A DNA stretch of 64,000 nt from Pilatotrama ljubarskyi. Its lineage: Eukaryota > Basidiomycota > Agaricomycetes > Polyporales > Polyporaceae. The notes below the pieces were generated by a model that had not been told where the DNA came from, searched no databases, and was given only the letters and a program-made list of their open reading frames with translations. The stretch's first letter is position 1. Each line of letters begins with the position of its first letter. Positions 1 through 10,820 of this stretch are shown here, piece after piece. Where the stretch lies: assembly GCA_022385805.1 (NCBI GenBank), contig MU277681.1, forward strand, positions 196,160-260,159, written 5' to 3'. The position numbers were made by a program, and so were the translations under genes.

Positions 1-461
1 TCCGTGGATCGAGCACGCGAGGACATCAACGTTCGATCTCGAGGCCTGGGCTTCGACATTCTAGTCGTGATCCGCAACTCCTCTCCCTTCGTTACGCGGC
101 GCATTGCCCGTCTGTTGTACAAGACTTGTACCCAACGCCCACGCAGTCGTCAGAAGTGTACATGTATACCCGGTCTTCCCTGCGCTGACTACCCAAGCCG
201 GGGCGTCGCTAGTCGGGCGTCCCTTAGTGCTCTCAGCAAATCCACAACGTTCCGGTCCTGTGTTAAGTTTTCGTGCATATATGGCTCGTGTAGTATAGAA
301 ACAATCCCGAGGATACGCTGCATTCGGAGCTTGGTCGGATAGCGCGGTGCGCGAATCGGCTATACGTACATACATACAGTCTTGTACTTGCTGGTGGGCG
401 GAATACTGCGTGCATATGGAAGGTCCATGTTCTACGATGCGCATTGATGAGACGGACGAAT
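1..461. other. Intergenic left edge, no supportable gene
   Basis: Short open frames exist on both strands, but none has domain-like composition, a plausible splice structure or a family motif. The stretch lies downstream of the RIO1 stop codon and probably holds its 3' UTR and terminator plus part of the neighbouring gene's flank. Confidence 0.5.
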
Positions 462-2806
462 CTAGCCGCCTCTGGCAGTCGCTTTAATCTTGCGTTTCTT
501 CTCCGCCTTCGGGATCTTGTGCTTGCGCTTCTCGCGCGCCTCCTCCTTGGCCGCCTTCTTGCGCTCCTAAGCAGAACAGCGCGATCAGCTTCGTCCCTTT
601 GGCACGACCCAAGATGAGCAGTCCTACCTTCTTCGCCTGCTTATCCTCGTGCCGGTGACCTCTCGGCTTCCGTTCCTTTCGGCCCTCCTGCTCGTTGTCG
701 TCGCCGGAATCTTCTTCTTCGCTGTCCTCCCCATTCAATTCCCCCTCCCCGTCTTCTTCCTCGGACGTCTCGTCCTGCTCCTCGCCCTTCTCGTCTGCGA
801 AGCTCACCCCCTTCTTCTGCTGCGCAACCTTCCCCGGCTGCCCTGCAATCGCCGCAGCACCACCCTCCGCGTCCGCTTTTGCGCCATCCTTCGCCCGCTT
901 GCTCTCCCCGGGAGCGACGATCCCGATGGTGTCCTTGTAGATGAGCTTCTCACCTTCCCCGCGCGTCAGCACGTCGACGTCGCGCTCCGGATCGTACACC
1001 TCGTTCAGGGTCCGCGGGATGTACGACCGCATGAACACCTCGTCTTCGTGAGCCTTGTCCCGTGGTCCGTCCGCAGGCGTCTCCCCGTCCGCCTGCGCGT
1101 CCTGACCTTCCGACTCCGGGGCTTCCATCCACTCGCGAAGGACGGCTTCCTCCTGGCGGCCGACGGCCAGACGGTCGCGCGTGATGAACTCGAACGTCCG
1201 CCTCAGGCCGAGGGTGCGCACCCCGCGCTTTGAGAAGAAGTCCTCGATGTTCCTCAAGTCGGCGCGGAGGAAGTCGAAGGCGTGCGGGTGGTCATGCTCC
1301 ACCGACTGGGACACGTCGATGATCCAGAGGTGCCCGCGTGGGGCCGGGTGCTCTTCCGTAGCGGGTGCAGCGCCTGTAGAAGATTCTGCGGGTGCTTCGG
1401 GAGCGGGTTCCGCGGACGCCTGGCTCTCCGCAGGCGGTGCTTCGGTATCGTCGACGTGGTAGAGAATGTTGTACTCTGATAGGTCGGCGTGTACGAGTTT
1501 GCATTCGATGAACATCTTGCGCGTCATGAGCAGCAGCTCCACGTAGAGGTCTGGGAAGGCAGACTCTGGGATGTCGGCGTCCTTCAGCCGAGGCGAAGCC
1601 CTGCCATATCAGTATTAGCGGTCGATGTTCTCTGAGACGCTGACAAGAGTAACTGACCATCCCTCCATGTCACCTACAAAGGTCATGACGAGGACGTTCT
1701 CTCGAACTTCGATCGGTTCGGGACAACGGATCCCGGCCGTCCGTAGACGCTTCAAATTCCTCATCTCCTTTTCTGCCCAGACGCGAACCATCTTCCGCGG
1801 ATTATGTCGGCTATTTCACCCAATCAGTCAAATGTTGAGGAGTTCCGGGTGGACAGAGCGAACCATACCTATAACCTCTGCGGAAACGGAATTCTCCCGA
1901 GACGTAGCGGTCTCTGTCCTTGAAGACCAGGATAGAGGTCTTGTAGATCTTCAGCGCAAGATGCTTGTAATCAGGGGTCAAGGCATGATACACGTTGGCC
2001 TGCACAAGCTGCGATGAATAACTGGTCCGAAAGAGTCTGAGAAGTCATACAGACCTCCTTTCCTGTGCTAACGCAGCCGTTCACCTCATAGATGAGCCCA
2101 CGGCCGATCATCTTGAACAGAATGATCCGTGTCCTAGGATCCAGGACCTGCTCGCTCGTCGCACGATCGCTCTTGTCCTTCATGTTCGCAGTAGCGGATG
2201 GTCCCTTTCTGTTCACGCCCACGCCCAAATTGTACGGCATATCCAGATTCCGTAACCGGGAAGAGTACTTCGATAGCGCTTGAAGCTGGTTCTCGGTCTT
2301 ATCTTTTGCATGTTGGTTCTGGGATGCGGACGGCGTAGCGACTGCTTTGGCGGGACGAGGACGGTTCACAGCGGGTAAAGGGGCGACCGCGGCTCGGGAG
2401 TTCGTAGCAGATGCTATGCCTTGTGCTGCACCAGTGCGCACCGCGACATGCTGCCTTAGCCGGTTATACTGTTTGGTGAAATCTGCGTGGGCGGTTCGTT
2501 CTGCGATGGAAGGACGGATAAAGGGCTGGACATACCTCGCTCCGCGATCTCCCAATCTTCGTCTTCCGCACGAAGTGTTTGGAAGGCCTCTGCTTCCAAG
2601 GTATCCTCCTCCTGCTCGAACTCGTCTGGTTCGCTCTCTTCTTCCGAGCTCTCTGATGACCATTCGAGCAGTCGTTCGTCGTCGATGAAACTGTGCCCTT
2701 GGCGAGGATCGACGGTCTGCGGTGGACGAGAGGTATCATCAGGAGCGTCGTCAAACTGACCCTCCTCCACATGTTCGGAAGCGGCCGTCGCTGTTCTTGA
2801 AGGCAT
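462..2806 (-). CDS. RIO1: Atypical serine/threonine kinase RIO1
   Basis: RIO1 is an atypical kinase/ATPase needed for late cytoplasmic maturation of the 40S ribosomal subunit. The predicted protein starts MPSRTATAA, has an acidic N-terminus, then a flexible-loop region and STGKE followed by [20 protein letters not shown] (ATP-binding lysine), the catalytic loop [14 protein letters not shown] and the metal-binding loop [13 protein letters not shown]. These two loops are RIO-family signatures. An acidic tail follows, and a last small intron (donor near 626, acceptor near 570) gives a basic C-terminus rich in [13 protein letters not shown] residues, as in other RIO1 proteins, ending at the stop at 462-464. 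Without that last splice the frame runs on into non-homologous sequence, so the spliced end is preferred. Several introns, including one after EIAER near 2540. Oddity: about 40 Ala/Pro/Glu-rich residues lie between the catalytic and metal-binding loops. It diverges from the gene at 3183. Confidence 0.93.
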
Positions 2807-3182
2807 CGTGTCAATCAAAACAACGGTATGTCCCCTCGGTTCGTTCCGATGCCCACGGAACGATGAGAGGAAGGCTGTTGGGAATAAGTTAGTAGCAAGC
2901 CTTGTAGCAAGCCGCCTCGAGCCGCTGCAGAGAATATGAATCTGAGATCTTATCTTATGCTCATTTGGCCCGTCAGATCTACTTAATCTAATCGCGAACA
3001 CGCTCATGGCGCACTTGCAAAGACACTCTCCTCTCTGCCACCGCGTTGTGCCAGTTCATGACTGTCCCTCAGACTCTCTTCTTAACGACTTCTCTGGCAT
3101 CTTTTCTGCTTCTGCTAGACATAATTTTGCGGCTTGAAGTATTCTGCGCAACAGCAAGGCATAAACTCCCGGACCTCACGCT
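2807..3182. promoter_or_regulatory. Shared divergent promoter region (RIO1 / membrane protein)
   Basis: The 376 bp between the start codons of RIO1 (minus) and the membrane protein gene at 3183 (plus) must carry both promoters and both 5' UTRs. No canonical TATA box was recognised. It is assigned by position only. Confidence 0.5.
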
Positions 3183-3904
3183 ATGAGCACAGCTGCGATG
3201 AGACAGAGGATACCATTCCGGTTCTCCGAAGACGGAGAGCAGGAGGGGCATATAATGGACGAGCAAGGTGAATATCTGGTAGCTGTTGTGTATCATTACT
3301 ATGTATGTCATGCTGATAGATCTCCGGCCAGAACAGGACCAAGTCATAGACCGCCTGCGTCAAGAGAGTGTCAGCTCGAACACAACCTACCTGCTTGGGC
3401 TTCAAGCTGTAGTAGGGCTCTCTATAGTCTTGTACGCAATTTATCCTCCGTAGATGCACCGGTATTCATCTGAGCGTCAGGCATACTCTGTACATACTGC
3501 GGTCACAGAAGCAGTCTCCCCTAGCTGTTCTATTCCCTGACGCACCCGCTGCCCCACGTATGCCTCTGGCCTCTATCCTTGCCTGGTTTCAAGTCGCCAT
3601 CCACTGCAATTTGAGCTTGAACCTGCTTCCGCCGAGTCATCCGATTCGCCGCGCCGCACAGACAAGCCACCTGCCGCCATTTGTTCGTCCTCCCATACCG
3701 CTCTCTCACCCTGCCTCCTTGATCGCCCTGGCGGTGGCCCCTGTGTATGCGCTGCTTCTTGGTCAGAGTTGGGTTGAATTTCTGTGGTGGAGTACCACTG
3801 GAATACTCGCTGGCATAGTGGGTATCAGCTTGAAGTGGATCGAGGATGAAGAGGCGCAGATTGCAGAGCTGGAGAGGCTGCGTTACACCGCGCGGGGTGC
3901 ATGA
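3183..3904 (+). CDS. Small multi-pass membrane protein, unrecognised family
   Basis: Three exons join into a 212-residue protein. Exon 1 (3183-3267, MSTAAMRQ...) is followed by a 52-nt intron with a TGCTGATAG end. Exon 2 (3320-3449) encodes DLRPEQDQVIDRLRQESVS and a hydrophobic segment TYLLGLQAVVGLSIVLYAIY. A 31-nt GT-AG interval (3450-3480) then has to be removed to stay in frame with exon 3 (3481-3904), which carries a proline-rich loop, two more hydrophobic segments around LIALAVAPVYALLLG and FLWWSTTGILAGIVGIS, and a charged tail ending LERLRYTARGA. The total length is an exact codon multiple. I do not recognise the family; three to four membrane spans suggest an organelle or ER membrane protein. 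The 31-nt intron is unusually short, so this junction is the weakest part of the model. If it is wrong, exons 1-2 end at a TAG at 3450. Confidence 0.66.
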
Positions 3905-4601
3905 AGATCAATCCTCGAGGTCGGTATAATTTGTCCACTGCGTTAGGATCCAGTCATGCTCATGATAAGGAATGAACAGTCGACCGGAGCCTCACTATTT
4001 GTGCGCGTCTCTCACGGAGGGACGAGCGGAGCGCCTCCGCTGCCGTCCTACCTCGAGCCGCAACTTGTGTGTCGTGTGTGTCTGCTAGCACTTATGTGCT
4101 ATTGTCCGTCGCTACTCACGCTCGAAACTCTCACAGACGAGATGATGTCCCCGAGGCACTCAACATATGATCTGAGCTTGAATACACCTCACATGAGTGC
4201 TAGCACGCCGGATGTCGCACGCGTGCCCATGTGCTGTCTTGCAGCTGTCTTGTACTGCTTGATTGTGTCGTGCTTATCTCTCTGATATTCCCTCGCTCAC
4301 AGCTTGCCTCCGAGTCGAGAGGGGCGATGCACTTCTCGTAAGAGCTCGGCTCGGGGCACTCGCCGAACATCTCCTTGCAGGCGTATCGTCGTGTCAGTGC
4401 AACGATCATGCTTCTCCTGCAAATCGAATCTTCTGCTGTGCATCTGCGTGCTGCCTCTTCCCACCGCGTTCTTCGTTGTGCACCCACGAACTGTCTCCTA
4501 TTGGGAGCCATATGAGTCGTCGCCTTTGTTCGTCTGTCAGCCATATACGCGCCTGATTTTGTCGAGCCGGGATTTCACTGACCTCGTCCACCGCTCCGAG
4601 T
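3905..4601. other. Intergenic, no supportable gene
   Basis: About 700 bp between the membrane protein and the M3 peptidase. Open frames on both strands are short, with no motif or credible splicing. It presumably holds the 3' end of the upstream transcript and the promoter of the peptidase gene. Confidence 0.45.
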
Positions 4602-7432
4602 ATGACAGCACCCACCCTGCCTCAAGCAGCGCCGAAGTGGACGCACGCACCGGAGGACGTTCTGCGATTGACCGAAGAAGCAATCGCAGAAGATAAAGCT
4701 ACCGAAGACCGCATCGCCGCGCTTAAGCCAGAGGAATGCACCTTTGAGTCGGTATGTGTGAAATCCCTGGCTTAGTGCGCCCCGTCCCTATAGCTAATGT
4801 GCGCCTCAGGTCTTCGTGAGTCCATTCAAACGTCGAGATGTTCGTGTTTATAGATCTGAACGCGAGCGCAGCTCGCTCTGGCGCACGCAGAGGCCAAGCG
4901 TAGGACCGTATGCGAGCCTCTCGCGTTCTACCAGAACGTCTCTCCCTCCCAAGAGCTCCGGGATGCGTCCAGTAAGTCGGACGTCATGGTACAAGACCAC
5001 CGCGTCGATGCGTCGATGCGGCTCGACGTGTTCCGCGCAAAGCTAGCCGCGCAGAAGAATATCAAGGAGTCCGGCAGGCAGCTGGACCCCGAGGAGCAAC
5101 GGCTCGTGGATAAGGAGATTCTGGCTGGGACCCGTGCGGGCCTTGCGCTGCCGGACGCGGAGAGGGAGAAGCTGACGCTGTTGAAGAAAGAGCTGTCGCA
5201 GGCGTGTTCTGATTTCAAGGTCAGGAGGTCACGCCTGCTCAATATGACGTTGTCCTGAACTCACATGTTTTGTCTACAGAGAAACTGCAACGAGGCGAAG
5301 GCAAGTGTCTGACCGACTGTCCATTGCTGAGCCGTGCTGACCATGGCGGATACAGGGCATCATATCCTTCACGCTGGAGGAACTCAAGGGTGTCCCCGCG
5401 GACAGCGTCTCTGGGTACAACAAGCGCGCCGAAGGCGGCAAAGAGCTCTATGACGTGACCTTCAAGATGCCAGACTGGGGACCTGTCGTACGCCTCGCTT
5501 ACCCGCATCCTTATCCCGACCCTCACCGCTCGTGCGTAACGCTTCCCCGCGACAGACCAGATGGTGTGAGATTCCAGAGACGCGTCGCAAGGCGTACGAA
5601 GCGTTCGAGGACCGCCTCGCGATCAACGCGTCGATCCTGAGCAGGATCTTCGACCTCCGGCGGGAGATCGCACATCTGCTCGGGTACGCCTCCTGGGCGG
5701 ACTACATCACCGAGGTCAAGATGGTCAAGACCGCCAAAGCCGTCGAGGAGGTGGGACATCCTCCCGTCTTAGGCACTGCTGTCACCTACAGAGCTCACCC
5801 GTCCGCGAGCAGTTCCTATCCGAGCTGGAGCAAAAGCTCCGCCCCGTCGGGCTGAAAGACCGTGAAGCGCTCCTCGCGCTGAAGAAGCGCGAGCACGAGT
5901 CCAAGGGGCTCCCGTTCGACGGGGAGCTGTACGTGTGGGACTACAGCTACTACGACCGGAAGTTCCTCGAGGAGCACCTCAGTCTCGACACGAAGGCGCT
6001 GCGGGAGCACTTCCCCGTCGACGTCGTGGTGCCCGCGATCCTCGACATCTACAAGCAGCTGTTCGAGGTCGAATTTGTAGAAGTCGAGGCGGAGACTTGG
6101 CATCCAGGTGAGTTCGAGTCGTGGGATGGTGGAAAATCGCGCTTACTCTGCTACGTAGATGTGCAGGCGTATGCGCTTTGGGAGAAGGATGCGAAGGACG
6201 AGTCGGACTTCATCGGATACTGCTACGTCGACATCTACCCTCGAGGTACGCCAGTCCCCCCTCTCCTCTCTCTCCTCATCCTTCTTCTCATCTCACCTAT
6301 TCCACGACACAGAATCCAAGTACAGCGGCACAGCCGTCTGGCCACTCATCCCTGGGTACACCCATCCCGACGGGGTAACACGGCACCACCCCTCCGCCGC
6401 GATCGTCGCGAACCTCGCCAAGCCCCCCGCTCGCCCCGAGGACAAGCCCGCGTTGATGGGCCACTTCGACACGGTGCTGTTCTTCCACGAGTTCGGGCAC
6501 GTGTTCCACGAGCTGCTGAGCCGGACGCGGTTCGCGCGGTTCCACGGGACGAGCGTCGCGCTGGACTTTGCGGAGGCGCCGTCGCAGATGCTGGAGAACT
6601 GGTGAGTCGGGGGCGCGTTTGGTTTGGTCTTTGGGCGAGCGGGTGCCCATGCAGTCGCACATACTAGGTGCTATGAGCCGACGATCTTGAAACGGATGTC
6701 GAGCCACTACGAGACGGGGAGGCCGCTCGACGACGAGTTCATCGGCAAGATCCTCAAGAGGTGAGCGCCGGACCGCCCTCCTTCCGATTGACCGCTAAAA
6801 AGTGTCCCTGGCAGCCGGAACGCAAACGTCGGGATGTTCAACCTGCGCCAGGTGTCGTACGCGGTCTTCGACCTTAAGGCCCACCTCTTCCAGGGTCAGT
6901 ACTTCCTCGACGTGACGCGGTTTCCTGGACACCGTGTTGATGCGCGCGCTTTGCCAGAGCCGGCCGACTACACGAAGCTTTGGTGCGACCTACGCGAGTC
7001 CATCGGGCTGCTGAAGAGCGGCGATAAGCCCCTCCCGGGCCAGGCGGCGTTCCAGCACCTCGTCGGGGACTACAGCGTCGGGTACTACGGGTAGGCCCTC
7101 TACTGACCTCGTCGACTCGAGGATGGATAGTGTGGGAGTGCTGACGGATCGGGGGGATAGCTACACGTACTCGCTCGTGTTCGCGGCGGACATGTACGCG
7201 ACGGTGTTCAAGGCGGACCCGCTGGACCCCGCGCGCGGCCGGCACTATCGCGAGACGGTGCTCGTGCCGGGGAGCAGCAAGGACGAGATGGACTTGCTCA
7301 AGGTGTGTTGCACCGTGCGTTCGGGCTGTTAGGGGAATCCGGGAGCTCATAGTTGTGTGTGTGCAGGACCTTCTGGGCAGGGAGCCTAACTCGGAGGCGT
7401 TCGTCAGACAGTTGTTTGGCTCGTCGGCGTAG
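4602..7432 (+). CDS. M3-family zinc oligopeptidase (saccharolysin/thimet type), copy 1
   Basis: Cytosolic M3 metallopeptidases hydrolyse short oligopeptides. The start MTAPTLPQAAPKWTHAPEDV aligns with the start of the second copy in this window. Many short introns interrupt the gene. Core motifs are the zinc site FFHEFGHVFHELL (HExxH near 6486), a downstream DFAEAPSQMLENW giving the third zinc ligand (Glu), and the C-terminal substrate-binding region GYYGYTYSLVFAADMYATVF. The protein ends LFGSSA at the stop 7430-7432. Overall length (roughly 680 residues) matches thimet oligopeptidase/saccharolysin. All catalytic residues seen are intact. It is most similar in this window to the gene at 55739-58453 on the other strand, with the same intron-rich style but clear divergence (for example HEFGH versus HEIGH), so the duplication is not very recent. 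Confidence 0.93.
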
Positions 7433-7882
7433 TGCTTGATGGCGGAAGGTATGGCATGTTCGATAGGGATTATACCGGGGGTCTTCGGGCGGAAGTATAT
7501 GAGATGAAGGAGGAATCGGTTGTACAGTATGGGCCGTACGAGCATGACACCCGAGTATACTTGCAGGATATACCTAGTGGCCACATGTCATAGATACATA
7601 CACAGCTATGCCCAGCATTTGTGGAGGATCGAGTTGGAGTAGTCCGATCGTCATGGCGGAGGAGGTCGGGGAGTGTCTCGTCGGAGGAGCGGAATGTCAT
7701 CTGACCATTTAGGCAGAGCTATCGATGGGTCGTCCACCTTCCGAGACTCCGACCATCACATTCCCTGCGCTGTTCGCTGCTGACGGAAGACCGTGCTCTG
7801 TGCTCTCGTGCTCTGGACTGTGTAACCTCGCCTGCAACGCGGCTGGTGTGTTGACTCGGGAAGGCTTGGCACGGCGTTATCC
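7433..7882. other. Intergenic, no supportable gene
   Basis: 450 bp between the peptidase stop and the UBA-like gene. An open frame starts at 7725, but its translation looks non-coding and lies in a different frame from the UBA exon. Nothing else was recognised. Confidence 0.4.
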
Positions 7883-8310
7883 ATGGCGTACTCGCGCGAA
7901 GACGTATCGCACCTGCAGGAACTGGGCATCGCTGAGAAGACGGCGAGATTCGCGCTGCAGGTGACTGCCTGCGAGCTCTGTCGCTGGACACGTAGAGATA
8001 TATTCTGACGGAGGATGTGTGCAGGAGAAGGGCGGGCGGTTGGAGGCGGCGGCTGACTATGTGAGTGCTAGTGCAAGAAGAGATAGACTGGCGTTACGCG
8101 TTCTTGGCAACACTGCATCCGTCTCACACTCTCCCTCTCCGCCTCGCACAGGCTCTGTCCGGCGAAGCTGGCAACGCCGAGGTGAGCGTCCCTCTTCCCT
8201 CTCTCCCATCGCCCCCTCGCCCTCGCACTCGACGCCCACCACCCCCCCCGCCGCCATGGCCGACCGCGCCAAGGATCGCCCAGACGGCACCCGCAGACGC
8301 AGCTGGATAG
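7883..8310 (+). CDS. Tiny UBA-like (ubiquitin-associated) protein
   Basis: Three phase-0 exons give a coherent UBA-type helical bundle: exon 1 (7883-7960) MAYSREDVSHLQELGIAEK then TARFALQ; exon 2 (8025-8060) EKGGRLEAAADY; exon 3 from 8152, ALSGEAGNAE. The pattern L-x-x-LGI-x-x-x-x-A-x-x-AL...G-x-LE-A-A-x-x-ALSG is that of UBA domains (loop motif LGI in place of MGF/MGY), which bind ubiquitin or ubiquitin-like proteins. The introns have good GTGACT/GTGAGT donors and CAG acceptors. The 3' end is uncertain: exon 3 stays open with a proline/arginine-rich tail to 8310, or another intron begins at the GTGAGC right after GNAE near 8182. Either way the locus runs into the start of the next gene (8256, a different frame), so the two transcripts may overlap or an alternative end is used. 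The function is inferred from the domain only. Confidence 0.5.
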
Positions 8311-10555
8311 GCAAGTACGCCGCGTCCTCCGCCAAGGACAAGGAGCTCGCCCTCCCTGCTCCGATCGAGGGCAAGGAGCAGACCTACGGCCGCATTCCCA
8401 CCTCGCCTCTCCCCCTTGCTTCTGCCTCGGCGAGTGCTTCCAGTGCTGGCGCTGGCGCTGGAAGCGGAAGCGGCACTCCAGGCGGGATCCTCCCCTTCAA
8501 GCGGTCCAACTCCGGCCAGTCTCTCGTCTCCCTCGTCTCTCCTCGCCCCACCACCCCGCTTTCTCCCAAGAAACGCTCTAATTCATCCACATCGCTGACC
8601 CATGACGACCCCGTCCAACAGAACGCGCTCGAGCGCACCATCTCCACCCAGTCCCAGCCCGCCCCCTCCGCAAAGTCCGCAGATGACTCCCGCTCCGGCC
8701 CCGGCTCCTTCTCCAAGATGTCCCTCGCCTCCATGCTCTCCTCCCTCACCCTCTCTCGCAGCAGCCAGGGCAGCAGCAGTGGCGGCGGCGGCGGAGAAGA
8801 TGAGCGTCGTGGCCGCTCCGAGCGCAAAGAGAAGGACAAGGACTCGAAATATCGCTCCTCCTCCTTCTCCGGCTCCCAGGCCGACCGCGACAGCTCCGGC
8901 TCGCGCGCGCGCAGCCAATCGCCCTTCCGCCTCCGCCGCTTCCGCACGCGCGACCGCGACCCCTCGCCAACTGTCGAAGCGCTCTCGCAATCCGACGCCG
9001 AGTCCGAGACCGAGGCCTCCTCCCGCAGCAGCAGCATCCGCCCGCGCAACGCATTCTCGCTCTCCGCGCAGTCCGACGACGAGTCCGGCGAGGAGTTCGA
9101 TGACGACCAGAGTGGCTCGGAGGAGTCGTGGAGCGAGACCGACCAGGATCTGGACGACATCACCGAGCTCAACACCGAGCGCAACGCGATCATCCCCGCC
9201 GCGTCCGTCGAGCAGGACGTGCCCGACTACCTCGGCGAGGGCGTGAACGTGATCATGCCCCCCGAGCCGTACTTCCCCTCGACGCTGAACGGGCGGAATC
9301 CGCGTAGGCGCAAGTCGACGAAACCGCAGGACACGCTCCCGCTGGTCACGAGCCGCCCGGTGTTCCAGCGCGACCGGTGCGCGATCACCGTCACGCACGG
9401 CGACCCGGAGCGCGTGCGCCAGGAGACGGGCAAGCCCGGCAAGCGGTACGTCCTCGCGAGCGATCTGAGCGAGGAGAGTCGGTACGCGCTCGAGTGGGGG
9501 ATCGGTACGGTGTTGAGAGACGGCGACGAGATGTGGGTGGCTTCACGCTGATCGTAGGTATACCTGAGCTGACGGGTGGCAGGATCATCGTGACGGTGGT
9601 AGAGAACGAGAGCAAGAGTAGGTGCCGCTTCCTGGTCCTTTCACTTATCCTGACTGTGGCGGTCCCACTGATCCCCGTCCCCTTCCTCTGGTACAGTCGA
9701 CCCTGTGATACCCAATCCCGCGGATCGCGCGACGAAGCTGCGCGCCCAGCAGGAGGTAAGTCTCTCTTCGATGCAGTCCCTTGGCCCTTGGTACCGTTTC
9801 CCCGCACTTGGCGCCGTGCCTGACGAACCCTCCCTTTCCCTCCCCGCTCCGATTGCAGCGCCAAGCCCTGGCGTACATCCTCGTCCGCCAAGCGACGGGT
9901 CTCCTCCAACGCACGCGCCTCAACGTCTCCATCCAGTGCCAGGCGTGGCACGCTAAGAACAGCAGGCACATGATCCTGGGTGCGTCGCCCAGCCCCCCGT
10001 CTCCCATACGCACCGCTATGTAGCTGACTAGCGCACGTTTGCTCGGGCAGATATCGTGGACCACTACGAGCCCGTCATGCTCATCGTCGGATCGCGAGGT
10101 CTCGGGAACCTCAAAGGGTACGCTTTCCCGCCTTGCCCGCCCTCGCGCGCTGCCTACCCCCGCTGACCGCCTCCCGCGTCGCCCGCAGCATCCTCCTCGG
10201 CTCCACCTCGCACTACCTCATCCAAAAATGCTCCGTGCCCGTGATGGTCGCGCGGCGCCGGCTCAAGCGGCCCCCGCGGCGCGCGGCGCACCTCAAGGCG
10301 CACCGCGCGCGCGTCTCGCTCGCGCAGGCCGCCATCGACCGCGTCGCGTCCAAGGTCGACCAGGACGTCGCGAACATGCGCTCCGAGATTGAGCGCGACG
10401 ACGAGCGCCGGAGCGAGGGGCACACCGACGTCGACGAGGACGGCGACGGCGACGGGGAGCAGGACGACGTGGACACGGAGGTCGAGGGCGAGGTGCCGCT
10501 CACGGCGAGTCCGCCCCAAGAGAGGAATTTGGGGGAGAAGGTCGCTGGGGACTAG
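8256..10555 (+). CDS. Universal stress protein (UspA) domain protein with long Ser-rich N-terminus
   Basis: Exon 1 opens at ATG 8256 (MADRAKDRPDGTRRR) and runs to about 9540. It encodes roughly 370 residues of low-complexity Ser/Arg/Pro and acidic sequence, then the first strand of a Usp fold (KRYVLASDLSEESRYALEWG). Short introns separate the remaining Usp pieces: RIIVTVVENESK, VDPVIPNPADRATKLRAQQE, QALAYILVRQ, then HYEPVMLIVGSRGLGNLKG and ILLGSTSHYLIQKCSVPVMV. The last two give the G-2x-G-9x-G-S nucleotide-binding signature, so ATP binding is expected. A basic-then-acidic tail ends at the stop 10553-10555. Fungal Usp proteins often carry such disordered N-termini with likely phosphorylation sites, but the cellular role is not predictable. 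The alternative upstream in-frame extension to 8019 is rejected because it overlaps the UBA-like gene's introns and lacks an ATG context. Confidence 0.88.
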
Positions 10556-10820
10556 TCATTGATGGTAAGGAAGAAAGTTTTGAAGAAGGCGGTCGAAGAA
10601 CGGCGGCGGTGAATGAGGTCGTGCTGAAGGCTCATGCGGACGCTGTACGATTCATGATATTCTACGATGTATATTATACGGCGTCTACGTTTCGCTACCA
10701 CTCAATGTGAAGTGCTCGTACGAAGTGAGTATGTAAATGTGCCGACCAAGTGCTGCTCTGCAACTAAGAGCTCGTCAGAAGCTTATCGTAGGTGGTCTAG
10801 AGAAATTATCCCAAGCACCC

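Noticed and set aside
20..60. Possible tRNA T-loop (GTTCGATCTC) near the left edge
   Set aside because: No matching acceptor, D or anticodon arms could be folded around it; no tRNA is called anywhere in the window.
649..1233. 194-codon plus-strand frame antisense to RIO1
   Set aside because: The opposite strand encodes the conserved RIO kinase motifs; this frame is Leu/Val/Arg-biased noise.
8384..9398. Long minus-strand open frames (about 270 codons each) antisense to the Usp-domain gene
   Set aside because: They are caused by GC-rich, Ser/Arg-biased codons of the real plus-strand exon. Their translations are low-complexity Glu/Arg/Gly mixtures with no motifs.
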